NCBI GenBank assembly: GCA_023412745.1
Contig: JAEZBZ010000018.1
Span: 1-12,723 of the forward strand
DNA length: 12,723 nucleotides
Source of the DNA: Pseudomonadota bacterium
GTDB taxonomy: Bacteria > Pseudomonadota > Alphaproteobacteria > Rhizobiales > Hyphomicrobiaceae
Reading direction: 5' to 3'
Shown here: piece by piece, positions 7,274-12,723 of the stretch
How positions within the stretch are numbered: position 1 is the stretch's first letter
How the letters are laid out: each line of letters opens with the position of its first letter
Translations under genes and position numbers: made by a program
The notes under the pieces: model-generated
Told to the model about the DNA's origin: nothing
The model's input: the letters and a program-made list of their open reading frames with translations, nothing else
The model's database searches: none

Positions 7274-7975
7274 ATGACATCCGCGCTCGTCCTGTTTTCA
7301 GGAGGCCAGGACTCAGCGACGTGCCTGGCCTGGGCGCTCGAACGCTACGACCGCGTCGAGACCATCGGTTTCGCATATGGCCAGCGCCATGAGGTGGAAT
7401 TGATTGTGCGGCGCAACGTGCTTGCCGCCATGCGCGACACGTTCCCCCAGTGGGCACCAAGGATCGGCCAGGACCGTGTCATGGACCTCGCCGAATTCGG
7501 CGCTATCGGTGATACTGCCCTGACGAGTGACGCGGCGATCGAGATGACCGCCTCCGGCCTGCCTTCGACATTCGTGCCTGGCCGAAACCTGGTGTTCTTC
7601 ACCTACGCGGCTGCCGTCGCCTATCGCAGGGGCATAGCCACACTGGTCGGCGGCATGTGTGAGACCGACTTCTCCGGGTATCCCGATTGCCGCAACGAAA
7701 CCCTGCAGACGCTGGCGCGCGCGCTCAGCCTCGGGCTCGACCGTCTGCTCACCATCGAAACGCCGCTGATGTGGATCGACAAGTCCGCCACCTGGCAGAT
7801 GGCGCAGGATCTCGGCGGCGCGGCGCTGGTTGACCTCATCCGCGAGCACACGCATACCTGCTACCTGGGCGACCGTAGCACGCGGCACCCGTGGGGCTAT
7901 GGTTGCGACCAGTGCCCTGCCTGCACACTGCGCCGAAAAGGCTGGGAACAATGGCAGCAGACCGCAAAGAATTGA
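7274..7975 (+). CDS. queC: 7-cyano-7-deazaguanine (preQ0) synthase
   Basis: Uses ATP and ammonia to turn 7-carboxy-7-deazaguanine into preQ0, the nitrile precursor of queuosine, in the cytoplasm. The 233-residue protein shows the PP-loop ATP pyrophosphatase motif FSGGQDSAT (8-16), the conserved FVPGRN (100-105), GGMCETD (126-132) and YPDCR (136-140). The C-terminal zinc site is C196, C211, C214 and C217 in HTCYLGD and GYGCDQCPAC. All family hallmarks are intact and the length is normal. The start directly abuts the stop of the upstream GFA gene. The last 25 bases overlap the next gene in another frame. The other genes of preQ0 synthesis (folE, queD, queE) are not in the window. Confidence 0.97.
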   Translation: MTSALVLFSGGQDSATCLAWALERYDRVETIGFAYGQRHEVELIVRRNVLAAMRDTFPQWAPRIGQDRVMDLAEFGAIGDTALTSDAAIEMTASGLPSTFVPGRNLVFFTYAAAVAYRRGIATLVGGMCETDFSGYPDCRNETLQTLARALSLGLDRLLTIETPLMWIDKSATWQMAQDLGGAALVDLIREHTHTCYLGDRSTRHPWGYGCDQCPACTLRRKGWEQWQQTAKN

Positions 7976-8202
7976 TCCGCGCCGTTGAACTGGCTATCGC
8001 CGGTGATTGGGAGGGCGCGCACACGATCGTCCAGGCCTACGAGGATGATCCGGACGCCTGCTGGATCCACGCCGCGCTGCATAAGATCGAAGGCGATGCC
8101 AGCAACAGCCGTTACTGGTATCGCCGCACCTCAACCGCCTACGAGGCCTATCCCGATCCCAAGCAGGAATTGACCGCGATCAAGGCGGCCCTGACCTACT
8201 GA
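7951..8202 (+). CDS. Conserved small protein overlapping queC
   Basis: An 83-residue cytoplasmic protein without signal peptide or membrane segment. The start is ATG 7951 inside the end of queC, in the +1 frame, with GGGA 5 bases upstream, giving a 25-base overlap that suggests coupled translation. The sequence starts MAADRKELIRAVELAIAGDW and contains the strongly patterned stretches AHTIVQAYEDDPDACWIHA, LHKIEGD and NSRYWYRR. From memory these resemble a family of short, uncharacterised proteobacterial proteins, though I cannot confirm this without a search. The amphipathic pattern suggests a small helical, TPR-like hairpin fold (inferred). No catalytic motif is evident. Its last 7 bases overlap the 3' end of the broken glyoxalase gene on the other strand. 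Co-occurrence with queC is the only functional hint. Confidence 0.8.
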   Translation: MAADRKELIRAVELAIAGDWEGAHTIVQAYEDDPDACWIHAALHKIEGDASNSRYWYRRTSTAYEAYPDPKQELTAIKAALTY

Positions 8203-8588
8203 GCCACCACCGCGCCGCGCTTGTCGGTCCAGAGCGAAATCCGGTTCCCGAACGCGTCGGGAATGGTGACGTCGTGCGTGCCTCACGGCATATGCCCGGC
8301 TTTCGGCCGGCTGTACCTGTAGCCCTTGGCGTTCAGAGCGGCGCAGAACGCCCCGATGTCCTCACACATCATGCGCACGCCCGCTCCTGGCGTCGCGTCG
8401 CCGAAATGCTCCGACAGTTGTACCCGCGCCTCGCCGAGACTGACCTGCATGTAGAGAGGCGTTCCCGGCTCGAACCGGAATTCCTAATCAACCGAGAAGC
8501 CCAGGGATCCGATATAGAAGTGGCGTGCCACCTGTTCGTTGAAGATGCGCAGAATCGGTACTGCCGCTGTGAAACGCAGGATGATCAA
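8196..8588 (-). pseudogene. Glyoxalase/VOC-family protein gene with two internal stops
   Basis: One frame on the minus strand reads as a recognisable glyoxalase/bleomycin-resistance-like (VOC) protein of about 130 codons. It begins LRFTAAVPILRIFNEQVARHF, continues with FRFEPGTPLYMQVS, LSEHFGDATPGAGV and ALNAKGYRY, and ends VTIPDAFGNRISLW. Two in-frame stops break it: TAG at 8486-8484 (codon 35, after GFSVD) and TGA at 8285-8283 (codon 102, after GHMP). Relatives usually have Trp at both places (VDWE and PWG), so each stop is explained by a single G-to-A change in TGG. No frameshift is present, which suggests recent loss. The only start left is TTG at 8588-8586, with a stop six codons upstream. 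It lies convergent to the small gene after queC, inside the queuosine cluster. A full-length active product is not expected without suppression. Confidence 0.85.
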
Positions 8589-8694
8589 AAAGCCGGATCG
8601 GCTACGCTACGCACGAGAATGCAGAAATTGTCGCACACTACAACCGGCCCGGACCTTGACAACACCCGCCTGCCGGTGACACGGCCTCTTGCAA

Positions 8695-8730
8695 CGCCGC
8701 ACGAAAGCGGCGGCACGATGAGGTTAACCT
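8695..8730 (+). other. Structured leader of the transporter gene
   Basis: A perfect 6-bp stem (CGCCGC 8695-8700, loop ACGAAA, GCGGCG 8707-8712) is followed by the 10-bp palindrome AGGTTAACCT (8721-8730), which includes the ribosome site AGG of the next gene. A TTGACA hexamer at 8656-8661 could be a -35 box, though no good -10 follows. Pairing could affect translation of the transporter. I see no match to known preQ1 riboswitch sequences. Elements this small also arise by chance. Confidence 0.3.
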
Positions 8731-8731
8731 G

Positions 8732-9301
8732 ATGATCAAAGAGCGCGAGTCCCGTCGGCGCCTGGAAGGCTTCCTGTTCCTGGTCGCATTCGGCCTGTGC
8801 ATTCCGGCCGCCAACTGGCTGATCGGCAATGCCGGCACCGCCTGCGTGCCGGACGGTCCCTGCCTGATCCCTGTCGCGCCCGGCCTGATGGCACCGAGCG
8901 GCGTCCTCATGATCGGGCTGGCGCTGGTGCTGCGCGACATGGTCCAGCGCCGCCTCGGACTTGAATGGTCAGCCGCCGCCATCATCGCCGGCGCCGCCCT
9001 GTCCGCTTTCATCGCCCCGCCCGCGCTGGTACTCGCGTCTGGCGTCGCGTTCCTATTGTCGGAGCTGGCCGATCTGGCCGTCTACACGCCGCTGCAGCGC
9101 CGCCGCCTGGTCCTCGCCGTCATCGCCAGCAGCACGGTCGGCCTTATCGTAGATAGCGCCGTGTTTCTCTACTTGGCGTTCGGCAGCCTTGAGTATCTGC
9201 CCGGCCAGGTGATCGGAAAGGCCTGGATGGTGGTGCTCGCCATTCCGTTCATCGCTTGGCTGCGTCGCCGTGATGAACGTCTTGGCCTTGCGCCAGCATG
9301 A
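8732..9301 (+). CDS. VUT (YhhQ-type) queuosine precursor transporter
   Basis: A 189-residue inner-membrane protein of the VUT/YhhQ family (COG1738), whose E. coli member takes up the queuosine precursors preQ0 and preQ1. It has about five or six hydrophobic segments, at roughly 11-31, 53-70, 80-95, 97-113, 126-147 and 158-177. Family-like motifs are visible: ALVLRDMVQRRLG (64-76), SELADLAVYTPLQRR (110-124), the acidic-start helix DSAVFLYLAFGS (141-152) and GKAW (162-165). The N-terminus is basic (KERESRRR) and the C-terminal tail is basic (RRRDER). ATG 8732 is preceded by GAGG at 8 bases. Seven bases separate its stop from queF, so the two form an operon. QueF can use imported preQ0, which fits. 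Specificity for preQ0 or preQ1 is inferred from family and context. Confidence 0.88.
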   Translation: MIKERESRRRLEGFLFLVAFGLCIPAANWLIGNAGTACVPDGPCLIPVAPGLMAPSGVLMIGLALVLRDMVQRRLGLEWSAAAIIAGAALSAFIAPPALVLASGVAFLLSELADLAVYTPLQRRRLVLAVIASSTVGLIVDSAVFLYLAFGSLEYLPGQVIGKAWMVVLAIPFIAWLRRRDERLGLAPA

Positions 9302-9308
9302 GGCAGCC

Positions 9309-9770
9309 ATGACCGGTAATCCATTCGAGAATACGCAGCTTGGCAAGCTGTCCGAGCTTCCCACAAGCCCCGAAGCGGCGCAGCTCGACCGCGTGCCAAA
9401 CCCTCATCCGGACGCCGCCTACGTCGCCCGCTTCACGGTGCCGGAGTTCACCTCGCTGTGCCCCGTCACCGGCCAGCCGGACTTCGCGCACATCGTCATC
9501 GACTACGTGCCGGGCGCCTGGCTGGTGGAGTCGAAGTCGCTGAAATTATACCTCGCCGCGTTCCGCAATCACGGCGCGTTCCACGAGGACTGCACGGTCG
9601 CCATCGGCAAGCGGCTTGTTGATCTGCTCGAACCGCAGTTCCTGCGCATCGGCGGCTACTGGTATCCACGCGGCGGCATACCGATCGACGTGTTCTGGCA
9701 AACCGGCACGCTGCCGGCCGGCACCTGGCTCCCCGACCAGGGCGTCGCCCCGTACCGCGGACGGGGTTAA
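9309..9770 (+). CDS. queF: NADPH-dependent 7-cyano-7-deazaguanine reductase
   Basis: Reduces preQ0 to preQ1, the base inserted into tRNA by Tgt on the way to queuosine. The protein has 153 residues, the size of the short (unimodal) QueF type of the tunnelling fold. The catalytic cysteine is C51 in SLCPVTGQPD, with the conserved D58 shortly after. The QueF motif ESKSLK is at 74-79, and the FHED motif with H92-E93 is also intact. ATG 9309 is chosen because AGG lies 5 bases upstream and the family N-terminus (NPFENTQLGKL) follows. The frame stays open to an ATG at 9270, which lies inside the upstream transporter gene. It is co-transcribed with the VUT transporter and converges on the hydrolase gene, with 27 bases between the two stops. 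Confidence 0.97.
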   Translation: MTGNPFENTQLGKLSELPTSPEAAQLDRVPNPHPDAAYVARFTVPEFTSLCPVTGQPDFAHIVIDYVPGAWLVESKSLKLYLAAFRNHGAFHEDCTVAIGKRLVDLLEPQFLRIGGYWYPRGGIPIDVFWQTGTLPAGTWLPDQGVAPYRGRG

Positions 9771-9797
9771 TCCGAAGCGCCTGCTCCGTCCAATCGT

Positions 9798-10361
9798 TCA
9801 GCTCTTCGCGCCATACTCCGCGACGATACAGGCCGAACTCACGATCCGCGCAAACTCGCCATCCAGGCTCGCGATGTGCGCTTCGTGCACGGTCTCGGCC
9901 GGTATGACCGCGCCGCTCGGTGAGGTGCGATCGAACGTGAAGCAGGCATCTGCCACCAGCGTCATGCGGAAGCCGAAATCGCTACCGTTGCGCACGCTCG
10001 TCGTCACGCAATGATCCGTCGATGCTCCGGCGACGATGACATCCGGTGATCCAAGCGCGCGCAGCCGCTCGCTGAGATCCGTGCCGATGAAGGCGCTGTT
10101 GACAGTCTTGCGAATCACCGGCTCACCCGGCAGCTCTGCGGTGAAGTTCATGCCCTGGTTGCCTATATAGCCTGGGCGAAACGGGCTCGTCTCGTGCACC
10201 GAGTCATGGCGCACATGGATCAGCGGCCAGCCCTTCTCACGCCACAGCTCGATCAGGCTCAACGCCCGCCCTTCCGCCTCCAGGTTATTGCGGCGCAGGC
10301 GCGCCGCAATCTCGTCGAACCCCTTCTGGAAATCGATCAGCAGAAGGACTGGTGCTGTCAT
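9798..10361 (-). CDS. Isochorismatase-like cysteine hydrolase
   Basis: A 187-residue cytoplasmic hydrolase of the isochorismatase/nicotinamidase superfamily. The catalytic triad is visible: D10 in LLLIDFQKGF, K85 in VIRKTVNSAF and C118 in GASTDHCVTTSVRNG; the cis-peptide region precedes the cysteine as usual. The substrate cannot be told from the sequence, since relatives cleave amide bonds, isochorismate or other small molecules. I see no residues that settle it as a nicotinamidase. The start codon overlaps the thrS stop in an ATGA arrangement, with GGAGG just upstream inside thrS, so it is translationally coupled to thrS. No metabolic link to threonyl-tRNA synthesis is known to me. No terminator is evident in the 27-bp convergent gap with queF. 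Confidence 0.93.
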   Translation of the reverse strand: MTAPVLLLIDFQKGFDEIAARLRRNNLEAEGRALSLIELWREKGWPLIHVRHDSVHETSPFRPGYIGNQGMNFTAELPGEPVIRKTVNSAFIGTDLSERLRALGSPDVIVAGASTDHCVTTSVRNGSDFGFRMTLVADACFTFDRTSPSGAVIPAETVHEAHIASLDGEFARIVSSACIVAEYGAKS

Positions 10362-12328
10362 TTCGCCTCCGTCGCGCGGGCCTTGGATGCAACGTCAGGC
10401 GCCGCGGCTTCCGCCGTCAGCGTACCCAGCGCATCGGCCAGCGTCATCACCCGGCTTTCCTGGCTGCCGAGGCGGCGCACCGAGACGGTCCGTTCCTCCG
10501 CTTCGCGCTTGCCGACCACCAGCAGCACCGGGATCTTGGTCAGCGAATGCTCGCGCACCTTGTAGTTGATCTTCTCGTTGCGCAGGTCGACCTCGGCCCG
10601 CAGCCCCAAGCTCTGCAGCTCGTTCATGACGTCCACCGCGTAGTCGTCGGCGTCCGACACGATCGTGCACACCATCACCTGCAGCGGCGCCAGCCACAGC
10701 GGTAGATGTCCGGCGTAGTTCTCCAGCAAGATGCCGAGGAAGCGCTCCAGCGAACCGAAGATGGCGCGGTGGATCATCACCGGCGTCTTCCGCGATCCAT
10801 CCGCGTCGATATAGAAAGCGCCGAAACGCTCCGGCAGGTTGAAGTCGACCTGCGTCGTGCCGCACTGCCAGTCACGGCCGATGGCGTCGCGCAGCACATA
10901 CTCGAACTTCGGGCCGTAGAACGCGCCCTCGCCCGGATTGATGCCGGTCTTGACCTTGCCGCCGGATTTCTCCGCGATCTGCTCCAGCACGTTCGTCATG
11001 GCGGCTTCGGCGTGATCCCACAGCTCATCGGAGCCGACGCGCTTTTCAGGTCGCGTCGACAGCTTGACCACCACCTGCTCGAAGCCGAAGTCGCGATAGA
11101 TCGACATGATCAGATCGTTGATCTTCAGGCATTCCTCGGCGATCTGCTCCTCGCTGCAGAAGATGTGCGCATCGTCCTGCGTGAACCCGCGCACGCGCAT
11201 CAGGCCATGTAGCGCACCGGATGGCTCATACCGATGCACGCAGCCGAATTCGGAAATGCGATACGGCAGTTCGCGATACGATCGCAGCCCGTGCTTGAAG
11301 ATCTGCACGTGACCCGGGCAGTTCATCGGCTTGATAGCGAACTGGCGCTCGTCTTCCGTCGTCGTCGTGAACATGTTCTCGCGGAAAGTCTCCCAGTGCC
11401 CCGAGGTCTCCCACAGCGCACGGTCGAGAATTTGCGGCGCGTTCACTTCACGATAGCCGGCCGCGTTCTGACGGCGACGCATGTAGTTCACCAGCGACTG
11501 GAACAGTGTCCAACCCTTGGGGTGCCAGAACACGACACCCGGACCTTCTTCCTGGAAGTGGAACAGGTCCATCTCGCGGCCCAGGCGGCGATGGTCGCGC
11601 TTTTCGGCTTCCTCAAGCTGCTTGAGATAGGCTGCGAGATCCTGCTCGCTGGCCCACGCCGTACCGTAGCTGCGCTGGAGCTGCGGCTTGGTGCTATCGC
11701 CCCGCCAGTACGAGCCTGCGATCTTCTGCAGCTTGAACGCCTTGCCGACCTGGCCCGTGGAGGTCATGTGCGGACCACGGCACAGGTCCATCCATTCGCC
11801 CTGGCTGTACATTTTTACGTCTTCGCCAGCCGGAATGGCATCGACCAGTTCGACCTTGAAGTGCTCGCCCTTGTTCTTGAAAAACTCTTTTGCCTTGTCG
11901 CGGCTCCAGACTTCCTTCTTGAACGGCTTGTCGCGCTTGATGATCTCGTGCATGCGCGCTTCGATCGCCGGCAGGTCGTCCGGATGGAACGGCGCCTGGC
12001 GATGGAAATCGTAATAGAAGCCGTTTTCGATCACCGGGCCGATGGTCACCTGCGTACCGGGAAACAGCTCCTGCACCGCTTCGGCCAGCACGTGCGCGGC
12101 ATCGTGCCGGATCAACTCCAGCGCGTCCTCATCCGTCCGCGTGATGATCTTAATGGCGGCATCGGCCTCGATCGGATCGGCGAGATCAACCAGCGTGCCA
12201 TCCAGGCTAAGAGCAACGGCCTTCTTGGCCAGCGACTTGGAAATGCCCTCGGCCAAGGTCTTGCCCGTGATCCCCTTGGGGTAACTGCGCTTGGCGCCAT
12301 CGGGAAACGTCAGGGTAATCTCGGACAT
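10358..12328 (-). CDS. thrS: Threonine--tRNA ligase
   Basis: Charges tRNA-Thr with threonine in the cytoplasm. All domains of a full-length bacterial enzyme are present in 656 residues: TGS domain at about 1-62, editing domain at about 63-225, class II catalytic core at about 245-540, and anticodon-binding domain at about 545-640. Editing-site residues H75, H79 (RHDAAHVLA), C183 and H187 (DLCRGPH) are intact, so mischarged seryl-tRNA should be cleared. The catalytic zinc ligands are C337 (MNCPGH), H388 (DDAHIF) and H520 (MIHRAIFGS). Motif 2 (RYEPSGALHGLMRVRGFTQDD) runs from 366. The C-terminal tail is Ala/Lys rich and variable. ATG 12328-12326 has AGGAG 6 bases upstream. The stop overlaps the start of the cysteine hydrolase. 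There is no T-box or other leader element I can name. Confidence 0.98.
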   Translation of the reverse strand: MSEITLTFPDGAKRSYPKGITGKTLAEGISKSLAKKAVALSLDGTLVDLADPIEADAAIKIITRTDEDALELIRHDAAHVLAEAVQELFPGTQVTIGPVIENGFYYDFHRQAPFHPDDLPAIEARMHEIIKRDKPFKKEVWSRDKAKEFFKNKGEHFKVELVDAIPAGEDVKMYSQGEWMDLCRGPHMTSTGQVGKAFKLQKIAGSYWRGDSTKPQLQRSYGTAWASEQDLAAYLKQLEEAEKRDHRRLGREMDLFHFQEEGPGVVFWHPKGWTLFQSLVNYMRRRQNAAGYREVNAPQILDRALWETSGHWETFRENMFTTTTEDERQFAIKPMNCPGHVQIFKHGLRSYRELPYRISEFGCVHRYEPSGALHGLMRVRGFTQDDAHIFCSEEQIAEECLKINDLIMSIYRDFGFEQVVVKLSTRPEKRVGSDELWDHAEAAMTNVLEQIAEKSGGKVKTGINPGEGAFYGPKFEYVLRDAIGRDWQCGTTQVDFNLPERFGAFYIDADGSRKTPVMIHRAIFGSLERFLGILLENYAGHLPLWLAPLQVMVCTIVSDADDYAVDVMNELQSLGLRAEVDLRNEKINYKVREHSLTKIPVLLVVGKREAEERTVSVRRLGSQESRVMTLADALGTLTAEAAAPDVASKARATEAK

Positions 12329-12644
12329 AGCGTTCTCCTGTTCTCACTCACTGCCAACCAAGCAGGTAAGATGTATGGACTTGCCCCGCCGACGCGGTTT
12401 GCGGGCGGGCGCGTTGTTGCAAACAACTCGGCGCCCGATGTCAAGCCACTTGCGCGGCGCGCATCATGCATGGCGCGGCCGGGCTGCACCAAATTGGCCA
12501 GTTTCAAGGCGTAGCGTCGAAAGTCGACTTGTTCTTGTCGATCGTCTTGGTCTCTACTTCGGTGCGTACGGTTGTGACGGTACCCTGAGCTCATAACGCA
12601 AGCACGCATGCCGATTGCAGCCCGTCTTTGCAGGGGGTCTCATA
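12329..12644. promoter_or_regulatory. Gap between thrS and the right-edge gene
   Basis: This 316-bp stretch between divergent genes carries no gene I can support. It should hold the thrS promoter. A perfect TTGACA occurs on the minus strand at 12444-12439, 110 bases before the thrS ATG, but the hexamer 16-17 bases downstream (TTGCAA/TGCAAC) is a poor -10. A perfect 6-bp inverted repeat with a 3-base loop (GTTGTT GCA AACAAC, 12413-12427) overlaps that -10 position and could be an operator or chance. GC-rich partial stems follow towards thrS without a T-run. I see no tRNA or riboswitch. An open frame at 12310-12609 has no protein-like character. Confidence 0.4.
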
Positions 12645-12723
12645 GTGTCAGGCAGTCGTTTGCGTTGCGCTTTGGTCGTCGTAGTGGCCGTCATGGCCGG
12701 GATGCTGCCCGCTACCCCTGGCC
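12645..12723 (+). CDS. Probable exported protein, N-terminus (runs off the right edge)
   Basis: Only 26 codons are visible. From GTG 12645 the frame reads as a typical signal peptide: a basic start (SGSRLRC), a hydrophobic core (ALVVVVAVMAGML) and a small-residue region (PATPG) at the window end. AGGGGG lies about 7 bases upstream as a ribosome site. The protein is likely secreted, periplasmic or membrane-bound. A competing frame from ATG 12608 stays open but gives Arg/His-rich, non-protein-like sequence. Family and function cannot be judged. Confidence 0.5.
   Translation, partial: MSGSRLRCALVVVVAVMAGMLPATPG

Noticed and set aside
1..12723. CRISPR arrays, tRNA or rRNA genes, insertion sequences, prophage or toxin-antitoxin genes
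   Set aside because: No spaced direct repeats, no tRNA-like cloverleaf or rRNA sequence, and no transposase, integrase or antitoxin-like protein were seen on either strand.

Overview
This is a GC-rich chromosomal window that reads as ordinary alphaproteobacterial DNA, most likely from the Hyphomicrobiales (Rhizobiales). The order eno, ftsB-like septum protein, pdhA, pdhB and an E1-beta subunit carrying its own N-terminal lipoyl domain are typical of that group. No rRNA, tRNA, CRISPR array, insertion sequence, integrase or phage gene is visible.

Left part (1-6747, all on the minus strand). In transcription order this holds eno, a well-formed intrinsic terminator, a secreted DUF1254/DUF1214 protein of unknown function, an FtsB/DivIC-like protein, pdhA, pdhB, a GFA-fold zinc protein, and the start of a small membrane protein that runs off the left edge. 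Enolase makes phosphoenolpyruvate, and PdhA/PdhB decarboxylate the pyruvate derived from it. A long, very stable inverted repeat lies between pdhA and pdhB. The E2 (pdhC) and E3 (lpd) genes that often follow pdhB are not next to it here. A GFA gene and a membrane-protein gene, joined by a 4-base stop/start overlap, occupy that place.

Middle part (6914-9770, plus strand). This is a queuosine/preQ0 cluster: a second GFA-fold protein, queC directly after it, an 83-residue conserved protein overlapping queC, a VUT/YhhQ-type transporter for queuosine precursors, and queF. The cell seems able both to make preQ0 (QueC) or import precursor (VUT) and to reduce preQ0 to preQ1 (QueF). Between the two halves, on the opposite strand, is a glyoxalase/VOC-family gene broken by two in-frame stop codons, both where relatives have tryptophan.

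Right part (9798-12328, minus strand) is thrS followed by an overlapping isochorismatase-like cysteine hydrolase. A 316-bp gap follows, then the start of a probable exported protein on the plus strand that runs off the right edge.

I see no convincing new defence or mobile system. The best leads are the two small unexplained proteins flanking queC, the pdhA-pdhB hairpin, the freshly broken glyoxalase gene and the displaced pdh operon layout.
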